Source of the DNA: a virus
Strand: one strand, 5' to 3'
Length of the DNA stretch: 20,014 bases
Virus record (IMG/VR): IMGVR_UViG_3300043410_001074
Coordinates: 1-20,014 of that record
The notes below the pieces were generated by a model that saw only the letters and a program-made list of their open reading frames with translations, was not told the DNA's origin and did no database searches. A program made the position numbers and the translations under genes. Shown here piece by piece: positions 12,501 to 20,014 of this stretch; position 1 is the first letter of the stretch, and each line of letters begins with the position of its first letter.

Positions 12501-14404
12501 TGACCATAAAGAGTTAAATCTGTATCTCTTGCAGTAGCAGAAGGAAGAATATAATTCTTTGACATTACGACAAGATTATTATATTCATCAAAGAACATTG
12601 CGCTCTGAGAAGACATAGCCAACTGCTGCAAAGTTTCTGCTAGATTTTGATCAGGCCCAACAAAGAAGTATGGAATGATAAGTTCTTCATCTTCTTCTGT
12701 TCTTTTGAAAACATAATTGCTAAATCCAACATAATCCAGCAAAACCATAATTGCATAACTTAGTGATACATTTGTTAACAAAAGTTCTGGGGATTTCTTT
12801 GATTCTAAGAAATAAAACAGATCTCTAAGGTCTAGAGAAATTAATGCTGCTGTATCGCTTACCTGTGGAATTTTTTCTGAATAAAGAGTCTTTACTGGAA
12901 TATAGTAATCGTAACCATCAACATTCTTTACAATATCATAAAAAAGGAATTTGATCTTACTGTTTGAATATTGGCTAATTATGCTTCCTTGATTTGTTTC
13001 ATTATTAAAAATATTGTTTTCGTTAAAGGAAAGATCGTCATCAAAAATATTTATTTGACCAGTTGATGCCAATAAATTACCTGTAGGCATTGAGTATGAT
13101 CCCAGGTCTGCTAAAGTTTTTGTTACAGAATAGTCTATTGTTTTTTCTGTTATGTCTGCAACAAGTCTAGGAGATAGTTCAATAAGATCAAAGGTTGAGT
13201 TAATTTTGTTCATGGTGTCAACAACAATTCTTAGGCCATTGACAAACTGAAATTCTCTAAAAATCTTTACGGAATTTTCGATGAAATAATCTGGATCAGA
13301 TAATTTCTTCATTACCTTTGTATTTTTAGTAATGTCTAAATCTGATAACTTCCAGGTATATTCTGCATCAAATGTCTGCCAGTTAGAACCATCGCTTATA
13401 TAAAGCACACCTCTTGCTGTATTTGATTCCTTGTATAGATATGCGTATCCATATGGCGCAAGTGCAGGACGCATGGATATTGATGAAATCTCTCCAGCAA
13501 AGGTGAAGTTATCCACAAATAAAGATGGAATAGTTAGACCATATTCGATCTCAATATATCCATCAGAACCGATAATTGCTGAACTATCTGGTCTTGTGTC
13601 TCCTTCATCAAATGAAATTAGGTTTACCCAATTATTGTTTTCATCTAATGCCTGTATAGCCCATCTTTTTGGAGTTGTCTTGTTAGCCTCTCCATATAAT
13701 GGATCTGCAACGTTAGTATTGTTTCCTACTCTATATGGACCGTTGTTTACGTCTCCAACATTTGTTTGCATCTTGACAACAATTCTATTGGTGGGTACTG
13801 CATTTTCATAAACAACAAAAGGTGCTGCATCATAAATATAGTAGGATTGATTTGTAGTTCCTGTACCAGAATTTAAAGCAATACCGAATTCATTGGTCTT
13901 ACCATTTTCTGCCTCAGTTCTATAAGAAGTCCAATATTTAAAGTCGTCATACCTTGATGACATATAGTATCTTGGACGACTTGAATTAAGGCTATCAATA
14001 TACTGATTGTATCCACTAGAATTTCCCACAATTCCTAGGTATAGTAACTTGTTGATTCCTGATCGTGGACGATTTTGCTTAAAGCAATCGTCAAGGGAGT
14101 ATAGTAAGCCAATCTTTCTTTTAGGAGCAACAAAATATGCTGGCTCATCGTTGTCGTCAAATCCTGCATTAATGATAACATCAGAGTCTGTTGCACCTGT
14201 GTAGAATCCGCCTGAATCTACTTCTTCGTATGCTGATCTAATAACACCATATTTTGGGTCTGTAGTTCCTGGACGGTATCTATAGTTACCCACCTTAGAA
14301 ATATTGTATGATTGATTTAGGTTCCACTCAACCCATACTGCCTGCTCACTTTCAATAGTGTGAGAATAAGTAAGTTTATTTTCAAGAGCATCTGACTTAA
14401 ACAT
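9557..14404 (-). CDS. Tail hub / tip protein, 1615 residues, with lectin-like insertion
   Basis: Central protein of the distal tail that closes the tube and carries fibres. The middle (about residues 540-615) has hub features: SYAIMVLLDYVGFSNYVF, then ETLQQLAMSSQSAMFFDEYN and NLVVMSKNYIL, the pattern of gp27-like hub domains. The C-terminus returns to the hub fold: LQLGDIVQVNY (about 1565-1575) and a last strand STTIHLAEV. Between them, about residues 945-1330 look like a concanavalin-A/laminin-G-like sandwich (GIAFGLNKDTNVGYYFEIAA; RQFFLYLNNKQIAVV; MALFVRGSSRLMFENVYAL), interrupted by two copies of a small beta module. The N-terminal 400 residues are Tyr- and Asn-rich and beta-like, not recognised. 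A GGAAGAAG site precedes the ATG, which overlaps the upstream stop as TGATG. No peptidase or lysozyme motif was seen. Confidence 0.82.
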   Translation of the reverse strand: MFKSDALENKLTYSHTIESEQAVWVEWNLNQSYNISKVGNYRYRPGTTDPKYGVIRSAYEEVDSGGFYTGATDSDVIINAGFDDNDEPAYFVAPKRKIGLLYSLDDCFKQNRPRSGINKLLYLGIVGNSSGYNQYIDSLNSSRPRYYMSSRYDDFKYWTSYRTEAENGKTNEFGIALNSGTGTTNQSYYIYDAAPFVVYENAVPTNRIVVKMQTNVGDVNNGPYRVGNNTNVADPLYGEANKTTPKRWAIQALDENNNWVNLISFDEGDTRPDSSAIIGSDGYIEIEYGLTIPSLFVDNFTFAGEISSISMRPALAPYGYAYLYKESNTARGVLYISDGSNWQTFDAEYTWKLSDLDITKNTKVMKKLSDPDYFIENSVKIFREFQFVNGLRIVVDTMNKINSTFDLIELSPRLVADITEKTIDYSVTKTLADLGSYSMPTGNLLASTGQINIFDDDLSFNENNIFNNETNQGSIISQYSNSKIKFLFYDIVKNVDGYDYYIPVKTLYSEKIPQVSDTAALISLDLRDLFYFLESKKSPELLLTNVSLSYAIMVLLDYVGFSNYVFKRTEEDEELIIPYFFVGPDQNLAETLQQLAMSSQSAMFFDEYNNLVVMSKNYILPSATARDTDLTLYGQEEIVGSEIALPNIMNIASQEKTVYNGGEINYTTRYIQKSIGSIAQAPYIDDYKTFVYKPVLLWEVAGKELTKTVNQSATQASGYSLAAMPMKTKLTADIPTIVDGNIINNAIDFGESVYWLGNYAGYFYANGEIIRYDAVEYSVAGVGNVWISNNQEYQAYFANLRFNGKMYPTGRVRIYVNVQGGIIKEHGRGQFGTDITEHMSGIDANSSWINDSNVKGSIQNAKEYLFNTNKSIVYSTETGIEEAGNSKIINGQTYTSQSYAIKSTRNGIIKNFMANTNITENDVNYYKTAKSGSVQTSALVFNGPTLPQEIDPASFVTYAYKPLDKPYKNFGTRLRIIGKIESGTNQDQTPLGAFNIYSPSALSSGDPSKQISITGGSGGIAFGLNKDTNVGYYFEIAALSQNNVSSYNNNSNSSGYNIVKSPIVTCVSGLVTVTLETQHNFEIGTNVVVSGLVDDNDKTATTTALNGEFIVTSISTDRKIFQYQTTSTLNTTSSNGGTVTRSLDSETVISDVFFYKVVSGKNTADIIKKERTGTLVTLTTLRDHSFVAGEQIVITDVDAALNGTFLISAVTARTIQYNTISSGTIASADLDPIGLVTGVNKVAIPEILYRGLTEVLVDDGKFTTQSRLTTGDKTTVYDLSAEYLDIGTSRQFFLYLNNKQIAVVNDTNPLPQYNNMALFVRGSSRLMFENVYALSDNFAENTARALQLPISKIFGDELITESEAIKKYAISGMVQNTYLSGISSENPPAYSLYYEEFGTIMREAAYFNIRYDRAFPALYAKLAETLNRVRGYSVSGFMAGSYGAEFLIFNTIDKNLNLDDTSGNYLRILGIAFTQNTTHSLKVDDFFKKNSNFTEDIYNGTTGAANYQRLYSDVLNSRNKYGRNDFSIETPYVQTDAAAESMMDWIIQKVIYPRKTIGVVTFGVPHLQLGDIVQVNYKNNNIDIVTDSNTRFVVYNIEYKKESGSVSTTIHLAEV
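10695..11215 (-). repeat. Two copies of a small beta module inside the hub's lectin-like domain
   Basis: Copy 1 at about 10980-11215 (VTVTLETQHNFEIGTNVVVS then LNGEFIVTSI, IFQYQT) and copy 2 at about 10695-10905 (LVTLTTLRDHSFVAGEQIVI then LNGTFLISAV, TIQYNT). The 'T.T..H.F..G..V.I......LNG.F.V..V....F.Y' layout is found in many phage and environmental proteins. Copies differ at the DNA level. Confidence 0.75.
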
Positions 14405-15045
14405 CAGACTTCTTCCAAACTAACATTGACTGTCCAAAAGTCGAAATTCGTGCCGCCTCTTTTTTCGATAGTATAGTCAAAGCCTGCAAAGTACATCATT
14501 CTTACATCATTGTATACACCAAGGTAATTAAAAGATTCATCCTTTACATCTCCAGCGACCTTGAAAGAATCATTGTTGAACTTATCATATCCTAGATAAA
14601 CATAGAATGGACCTGGATGATTTTCGTACCAGTCAAGAAGTTCAACCCCGCCAGCGCCACCATCTACTGTATACTCCTGATCTGCCCCAGACATAACCGC
14701 TTTGCCTGCACTATCAAAAATTACATTTCTTGAGAATGATCGTGAGGGAAGTCTTTGCCATGATACGCTTAGACTAATCTTATCGGCAATATGGTATGAA
14801 CGCATTGTTCCGTTAATCATTCTCTGGCGAGACTCAATACGCTGCTGATTAACATTCATCTCTCCACGATTATGATCTGAACAAATAATAAAATCCTGCT
14901 TTTCATTTCCTAAAGGAAATCTCATGCCAGATTCATCAATATTTCCAGAATTATCTGACCAAAGCATTGCTTGTGGACGAGAATATTTCTTTCTACCAGC
15001 AATATATGTAGACGTACTAGTTGGATTGCTTGGATTAATATCCAT
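14404..15045 (-). CDS. Distal-tail-like minor tail protein
   Basis: The 213-residue product follows the tape measure gene directly, where siphoviruses encode the distal tail protein that links tube and hub. The sequence fits minor tail proteins I know from actinobacterial phages: ESRQRMINGTMRSYHIADK (71-89), then ISLSVSWQRLPSRSF (90-104), ELLDWYENHPGPFYVYLGYD (about 134-153), and a last strand FWTVNVSLEEV. The 'SW.LPSRS' and 'LL.WY..H.GPF.VYL' parts look like the core of the fold. The start overlaps the tape measure end by 11 bases, with AGGAGA just upstream; the end overlaps the hub start as TGATG. Assigned by position, size and motif reading. Confidence 0.8.
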   Translation of the reverse strand: MDINPSNPTSTSTYIAGRKKYSRPQAMLWSDNSGNIDESGMRFPLGNEKQDFIICSDHNRGEMNVNQQRIESRQRMINGTMRSYHIADKISLSVSWQRLPSRSFSRNVIFDSAGKAVMSGADQEYTVDGGAGGVELLDWYENHPGPFYVYLGYDKFNNDSFKVAGDVKDESFNYLGVYNDVRMMYFAGFDYTIEKRGGTNFDFWTVNVSLEEV

Positions 15046-18000
15046 TAATTCTCCTAATTGAACTGTTGTCTACACTCTTAATCTTCATCATAACCTTGTT
15101 TGCAATTTCATCAGCAGAGGCTCCAGGCTGGTTTACAGGAACATTTATGCTATATGTATTATACACTGGAGCGTTAATGTTTGCACTAGTTACACTCGCT
15201 GCCTTTACTCCGTCAGTCTTTGATGCTGGCATAGCATAACTTGGCATACCAAAAGATCCCTGATTAATTGCCTTAAACATTGGCTCGCCATACTTATCTA
15301 CCATTGACTTTCTAATAACAAACTCTCCAGGTGTGAGTACTGCTGGAACAGCATCCCTTCCTCCATTTCCAGCAACACCTCCAGTGTTCAATGGTGTAAT
15401 ATCAAATCCAAATTCTTTTCCTGCCAATGGTCCTAGAGGAATTCCAAATACTGAATCTGGCAACTTAAGTTTTACCTTGTTTAGATTTCCAATTATATGC
15501 TCATTAATAACACCCTTGAATGATGAAAGTGCTCCAGTGAACCATGATTTCCATGTTTCTGGGTCAAAGATGGACTTAAGGGCATTTTTCATTGATACTA
15601 CCTTTTCATCAAATGTCTCAGCCTTCCATTTATCCCACCATGTTCCGATTGCTGTAAATGCATTAATGAATGCAGTCTTTACATTGTCCCATAGACTTAA
15701 GAATAGATCAATCTTTGGCTGAATATTATTTGTCCAGAATGTGTTCCAGTATTCCTTGATTGCATCAACAAATCCAGTAAACTTTGTCTTTACAGTTTCC
15801 CAAACATCCTTAATTAAATTAATCTTTGGCTCAATTGTGTTTGTATAGAATGCATCCCATCTTGCCTTAATTGCATCAATGAATCCACCAAACTTTAATT
15901 TGACTGTTTCCCAAACATTGCTAATCCAATCAATCTTTGGTTGGATTGTATTTGCATAAAACTCATCCCACTTTGCCTTAATAGCATCAATAAACGCACT
16001 AAACTTTGCTCTGACTGTTTCCCATGCAGAAGCAATCCAGTCGATTTTTGGCTGGATTGTACCTGCCCAGAATCCATCCCATGCAGACTTGATTGGCAAG
16101 ACAACATTCTCATAGAACAACTGTGCAATTGCAACAAATAGTGCCGCTATTGTTTCTACAACTGCCTTAACATTTTCAGAAATTGTATTCCAGGCATTCT
16201 TAATTGGCTGAATGACTGTTGTATCGACCCACGTTGCTACTCCGTTCCAAGCATTCTTAATTGGCTGAACAACATGTGAATCAACCCACTGTGATATACC
16301 ATTCCAGGCATCCTTGAATGGCTTAACCATGTTATTCCACACTCCAGCCCAATCAATATCTGGCATCAAGAAGTCCCAGTTATCTGGAACAATGTTATCT
16401 AAGAATGTTTGCCAACCGCTCTGCTCTTCTGGACCCTTACCAAACTTATCCAAAATTGTTTGAATTTGTGTTTGCAAATTATTAAGATCTCCCTGAGCCT
16501 TTGCAATTGCTTTATCAAAAGGAGTTGTCTTTGGAACCTTAGCAGAAGAAATGTTGCTACCACCGCCACCGCCAGTGGGTAGATCTGCCATTTCTCTCTT
16601 TGCCTGAAGAATTTGCAACTCTTGATCAAGATACTTCTTTCTATTTTCAAGACCTTGCTTTTCTTTTGTCAGGGTAGTCTCAACATCACCCTTGATATCT
16701 TCAAGAAGTGTCTTTTGTCTATCAAGTTTTTTAACCTGCTCTTCAAGTGGGGCAAGTTGACTGTCCTGTACGTCCTTAATTTCTTTCTGCTTATTCCAAA
16801 TATTAGTATTTAGAGTTTCAATCTGTGGAGCATAGTTATCAATAATTGCCTGATATGGAGCAATCTGTGCATCTCTTTGCTTTTCAGCAGCAGAGATAGC
16901 CTTATCTGCTGCGGCAAGCGCATCCTGTTCTGCACGAATTCTTAATCTATATGTATCTTCAACTAAGAACTTCTGATATTCCTGTGCGTCAATTTGCTCT
17001 TGAATGGCATCAAGTGAGTCCTGAATTAGTTGCTTTTCTTCATTATAAGCATCCTTCTTCTTGTTAATTTCATCTCTTTGTTGCTGGAAGGCTTGCTTTT
17101 GCAAATCCTGAGCATTTTGAGTAGATGCTGCCTGCATTTCCTGTTGTGCAGCAGCAGCGGCATAAACATCTCCACTACTTAATGCTTCAGCCAAGCCTAT
17201 CTGACGCTTTTGCTGATCAAGGATATATTGATTAACATTTGCAACCTTTTGTAGAGCGGCTTCCTGATCGTCAATTGATGACAACTGATCATCAAGTGCA
17301 GAAATCTGTTGATCAATTACTGCTGTTTGCTGATCTGCAATTTGCTGCTGAACTCTCTTTTGCTTCTCAAGTTCATAGATTCTATCCTCAATTGGTCTTG
17401 TCTGAGCATCCTGCTCTTCCTGAAGTTGATCAAGTAGGCTCTGGTGCAAATCCTTTTGCTCATTCAAAGAATCAATGATTGGCTTGTATTGTCTTTCTAT
17501 TGCAGCAATATGCTGTTGCTGAAGTTCAATATCATGATTGATGGCATCTAGTTGTTTCTGGTATTCTGCCTCTTGCTTATTTAGTTCATCAACCTTGTCG
17601 TTAAGGGCTTGCATTGGTCCATTTTGAATATCATCAATTTTTTCTCCAATTTGACCAATTGCATACTCTGCGTCTGAGATTGAATTAAGTGGAAGTTTAA
17701 GTCCATCAATTGTGACACTCTTCTTGCCAAATCTCTTCTTAAGTTCTTCATCGAACATTCCTTCAGCCTTGCGATCAATCTTGACTTCCTTGATTGTAAT
17801 GGCTGCCTGCTCATTGCGAATCTTGTTCTCCTGGTCTGCAAATGGATCTTTTGGAGTTCCACCACCGCCGCCAGTTCCTCCACCCTTTGTATGCTTTGCA
17901 ATCCAATCGGCTCTCTTCTTTTCTAGAGATGCAAGTTTATCTCTAGCAGCATTTGTCTGACCCATTAGAGAGTAAAGTGCAGAAAGTTGTGCTGTTAGGG

Positions 18001-20014
18001 TTGCAGTCATTGCTCCTGCGGAAGCAATTTGTGCCATAAATCCACCCATATCATAACCAGATGCTGCCAGTTGTAGAACCTTCATTGCATCTGCTGCATC
18101 TGTTATTCCCTTTGCTCCCTCAATAGATGCTGGGTATAGATCAGCCAATTGCTGCTGCATTATCTTAAGAGCCTGTGGCTGACCCAAACCATTGAGGGAA
18201 GTCTCTATTTGAGACATTCCCTTATTAAACTCATCAAGACTAATCTGACCATTTACAAATTGTGAACTTAGCAAATTCATCGCTGCTTGGCTGCTAGTCT
18301 TTAATAGATCAAAATTCTTTGCTGTATCAAGAACTGCCTTCGCCTGATCGTATTGTGGATTAACAGTGCTCTTAAGGGCTTCTGGGATATAGGCAAGTGC
18401 AGCAACGGTCTTCTTTGCATCATCGACAGCCTTCTGGTCAAAGATTGCATCAAATCCCTTAGTTCCAAACTTATCAATTTGTTCCTGAACATTGCTAAGT
18501 GCTGGAGCAAGTTGTCCCTCAATATACTTTGAGATATCCTTGATCTTGCCCTCGTCATTAAATGATGCCTGAAGATCTGCTGTTACTGGAAGGAAAACAT
18601 GCTGCTTTCCTGCTTGCTGTGCTACTGCCTCAATAATTGAAGTGGCAACATCCTTTGGTGCTCCAGATGCGAGGAGGTTTGAGAACATAGCCCTAAGTGT
18701 TGCGGCTGCTTCTTGATCTGTTGCCTGACCAATTACTCGTGACTTTTCTTGCATATCTGGATTATTTGCAATATATTCATTTGCTTGCTGTGCAGTAGTT
18801 CTTGCCTGAATTGTATTGCCAGCAGAAGTTGTTGGCTGCTCAAATCCTGTCTTTTGCTGAGTAAAACCAAACTCTCCTGCAAGAGACTTTAGTTGATCCT
18901 TTGTTAGTTCAGCAGCATCTCCCAAATCTCTAATCTTGTCGCCAAGATTCTTATATGTAAGTACGAATGGCATGGCTATTGCAGTAAGTGCTGCGATTGC
19001 TGCAACTGCGGCAGTAATTGCCCACCCTACTGGTGTCATTTCAAGCGCAAGGGCACTACTTGCTGCACCCGCTGCTATTGACCCTTCTGCTGCTGCTGTA
19101 GACCCTGCTGCCAGTGTTCCTGTTGCTGCTGCGGCTTCACCTGCGCTGGCTGCCAATGCAGTTTCCGCTGCTGCTGCGGTTGCTCCTGCTGCAACTGTTC
19201 CTTCCGCTGCCTTTCCAATGCTACCAACCTTTGATGGAATTGGAACGCTACCTGCTATGTCTGCTCCAACATCAGCAATCTGCTTAACCCTTACAATCTT
19301 TAAAGCCTTTAGTAATTGAGTTACAGCACCTCTAACCAAGTCTATTCTAATGATTGCATCAAGTGCGGATAGAGCAGAGGATGCAATAAAAATCTTATTG
19401 GCAAAATCTCCCATAGTTCCAGGAAGGAAGGACATAGCCAAAGACAATCCATCCACTGCATAGAGCATTCCAGCAAATCCACCAAGCCCCTTCTTGCGTG
19501 CCCCACCTTCTTGTGTTATTGATTGAGTATTCTCCTGATGTGCAACGGCTTCCTTTTCTGTGGCAATAGTATCTGTAATTGTTGCAACTGCCTCAGTTTC
19601 GGTGGCTACCGCTGCCTTTCCTGCTGCCGTGGAAAGTCTGTCAAGATTCATGGCGGCTTCTCCATCACCCTGTGCAGACGCTCCACCTCCAAGCATTACC
19701 GCTCCACGCATCTGACTTGCAGAAAGTTCTGGAGGATGAACTGTTCTTGCAACACCAACATTTATTCCCTCACCAATCCAGTCTCCGAGGAGGTAAGACC
19801 ATGGTGGTGGTGATGCAGCATTTACTCCATTTAAGAATCCTACCTTAAATACTCTTCCGCCGCCTTCACCCATGTCGGTGAACTCATTCATTAATCTAGT
19901 TCTGGTTCTTGTATCAAAAGCAATTCCATCTACAACTGGTTCAAACATATTTGCTGGCATACCCTGATTAATAGCCTGTGCAAGAGCAGTTCTAATTGTT
20001 GTTCCTTGAGCCTT
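15035..20014 (-). CDS. Tape measure protein, C-terminal part (5' end outside the window)
   Basis: Sets tail length and lies inside the tube until ejection. The reading frame is open to the right edge: 18 more codons (KAQGTTIRTALAQAINQG) precede the first ATG at 19960, so the true start is outside and at least 1659 residues are encoded. Order from the N-terminal side: soluble start; an Ala/Gly-rich hydrophobic part (about 18930-19250, including WAITAAVAAIAALTAIAMPF); helical part; Gly-rich linker (about 17860-17890); very long Gln/Glu-rich coiled coil (about 16590-17660); second Gly-rich linker (about 16555-16580); Trp-rich tandem repeats (15605-16320); and the C-terminal motif AVPAVLTPGEFVIRK (about 15305-15350), typical of tape measure proteins. 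No peptidase or transglycosylase motif was seen in this part. It overlaps the distal-tail gene by 11 bases. Confidence 0.93.
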   Translation of the reverse strand, partial: KAQGTTIRTALAQAINQGMPANMFEPVVDGIAFDTRTRTRLMNEFTDMGEGGGRVFKVGFLNGVNAASPPPWSYLLGDWIGEGINVGVARTVHPPELSASQMRGAVMLGGGASAQGDGEAAMNLDRLSTAAGKAAVATETEAVATITDTIATEKEAVAHQENTQSITQEGGARKKGLGGFAGMLYAVDGLSLAMSFLPGTMGDFANKIFIASSALSALDAIIRIDLVRGAVTQLLKALKIVRVKQIADVGADIAGSVPIPSKVGSIGKAAEGTVAAGATAAAAETALAASAGEAAAATGTLAAGSTAAAEGSIAAGAASSALALEMTPVGWAITAAVAAIAALTAIAMPFVLTYKNLGDKIRDLGDAAELTKDQLKSLAGEFGFTQQKTGFEQPTTSAGNTIQARTTAQQANEYIANNPDMQEKSRVIGQATDQEAAATLRAMFSNLLASGAPKDVATSIIEAVAQQAGKQHVFLPVTADLQASFNDEGKIKDISKYIEGQLAPALSNVQEQIDKFGTKGFDAIFDQKAVDDAKKTVAALAYIPEALKSTVNPQYDQAKAVLDTAKNFDLLKTSSQAAMNLLSSQFVNGQISLDEFNKGMSQIETSLNGLGQPQALKIMQQQLADLYPASIEGAKGITDAADAMKVLQLAASGYDMGGFMAQIASAGAMTATLTAQLSALYSLMGQTNAARDKLASLEKKRADWIAKHTKGGGTGGGGGTPKDPFADQENKIRNEQAAITIKEVKIDRKAEGMFDEELKKRFGKKSVTIDGLKLPLNSISDAEYAIGQIGEKIDDIQNGPMQALNDKVDELNKQEAEYQKQLDAINHDIELQQQHIAAIERQYKPIIDSLNEQKDLHQSLLDQLQEEQDAQTRPIEDRIYELEKQKRVQQQIADQQTAVIDQQISALDDQLSSIDDQEAALQKVANVNQYILDQQKRQIGLAEALSSGDVYAAAAAQQEMQAASTQNAQDLQKQAFQQQRDEINKKKDAYNEEKQLIQDSLDAIQEQIDAQEYQKFLVEDTYRLRIRAEQDALAAADKAISAAEKQRDAQIAPYQAIIDNYAPQIETLNTNIWNKQKEIKDVQDSQLAPLEEQVKKLDRQKTLLEDIKGDVETTLTKEKQGLENRKKYLDQELQILQAKREMADLPTGGGGGSNISSAKVPKTTPFDKAIAKAQGDLNNLQTQIQTILDKFGKGPEEQSGWQTFLDNIVPDNWDFLMPDIDWAGVWNNMVKPFKDAWNGISQWVDSHVVQPIKNAWNGVATWVDTTVIQPIKNAWNTISENVKAVVETIAALFVAIAQLFYENVVLPIKSAWDGFWAGTIQPKIDWIASAWETVRAKFSAFIDAIKAKWDEFYANTIQPKIDWISNVWETVKLKFGGFIDAIKARWDAFYTNTIEPKINLIKDVWETVKTKFTGFVDAIKEYWNTFWTNNIQPKIDLFLSLWDNVKTAFINAFTAIGTWWDKWKAETFDEKVVSMKNALKSIFDPETWKSWFTGALSSFKGVINEHIIGNLNKVKLKLPDSVFGIPLGPLAGKEFGFDITPLNTGGVAGNGGRDAVPAVLTPGEFVIRKSMVDKYGEPMFKAINQGSFGMPSYAMPASKTDGVKAASVTSANINAPVYNTYSINVPVNQPGASADEIANKVMMKIKSVDNSSIRRINGY
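15605..16075 (-). repeat. Tandem 37-residue (111-base) repeats in the tape measure gene, four copies
   Basis: The conserved PKID element recurs at about 15704, 15815, 15926 and 16037, exactly 111 bases apart. Each copy reads NTIQPKIDWI, then WETVK, then KF and FIDAIKARWDAFY with variation; the last is the most diverged. In-frame spacing keeps the protein helical. Confidence 0.85.
16190..16325 (-). repeat. Tandem 19-residue (57-base) repeats in the tape measure gene, three copies
   Basis: The VQPIKNAWNGV-type unit recurs with the same plus-strand string (GCATTCTTAATTGG or close variants) at about 16194, 16251 and 16308, spaced 57 bases. Related in style to the 37-residue repeats next to it, from which it may derive. 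Confidence 0.8.

Noticed and set aside
13431-13811. 126-codon open frame on the plus strand
   Set aside because: Opposite the hub gene, whose protein has coherent tail domains. The plus-strand product has no recognisable motif.
15333-15722. 129-codon open frame on the plus strand
   Set aside because: Opposite the 3' end of the tape measure gene, where the typical LTPGEFVIRK end is encoded on the minus strand.
18936-19319. 127-codon open frame on the plus strand
   Set aside because: It lies opposite the alanine-rich part of the tape measure gene; Ala codons read in reverse give the same low-complexity Ala/Ser product. No ribosome binding site or neighbour on that strand.
9557-20014. Cell-wall hydrolase domain in the hub or tape measure protein
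   Set aside because: Such domains are common in these proteins, so I looked for NlpC/P60, M23 (HxxxD, HxH) and lytic transglycosylase signatures, but found none in the visible parts.

Overview
The window is a densely packed piece of a tailed-phage genome (or prophage). Every supported gene lies on the minus strand, so transcription runs from the right edge to the left. The largest gap between genes is about 60 bases, and I see no tRNA, rRNA, CRISPR array, insertion sequence or integrase. The long tape measure gene, the separate hub and distal-tail genes and the absence of a sheath or contractile baseplate gene point to a long, flexible, siphovirus-like tail. The DNA looks AT-rich by eye. The tail proteins and the small replication-region proteins resemble those I know from phages of Actinobacteria, and several genes seem to start as leaderless transcripts, which is common in that phylum. 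A low-GC actinobacterial host, such as a freshwater actinobacterium, is therefore a reasonable guess but not proven.

Layout in order of transcription. (1) Tail block, 20014 to about 6432: tape measure protein (cut by the right edge), a distal-tail-like protein, a 1615-residue tail hub, a 244-residue tail-associated protein, a 469-residue tail-tip or fibre protein, a fibronectin-III-like protein, and a small protein with a possible H-type-lectin-like domain. Most neighbours overlap by 1 to 11 bases. (2) Replication and regulation block, 6416 to 3772: zinc ribbon protein, helix-turn-helix protein, two small unknown proteins, a 103-residue protein directly upstream of the helicase (helicase loader candidate), and a DnaB-type helicase. 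(3) Adhesin block, 3751 to 876: a 423-residue fibre with an internal duplication, a GLEYA/PA14-like lectin, a 97-residue beta-rich protein, and a collagen-like fibre with a C-terminal jelly roll. (4) Back to replication, 839 to 1: a 111-residue unknown protein and the N-terminal part of a DnaG-type primase (cut by the left edge).

The replication genes thus sit between two blocks of virion genes, and the adhesin block sits between helicase and primase. Promoter-like extended -10 boxes occur at the block borders. In three cases the TATAAT box lies only 6 or 7 bases before the ATG, and in a fourth 9 bases before, with no Shine-Dalgarno sequence. A different promoter, with a TTGACA -35 box and a perfect palindrome over its -10 region, precedes the small-gene and helicase operon. 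Together this suggests that early (replication) and late (virion) genes are separated by promoter choice rather than by position.
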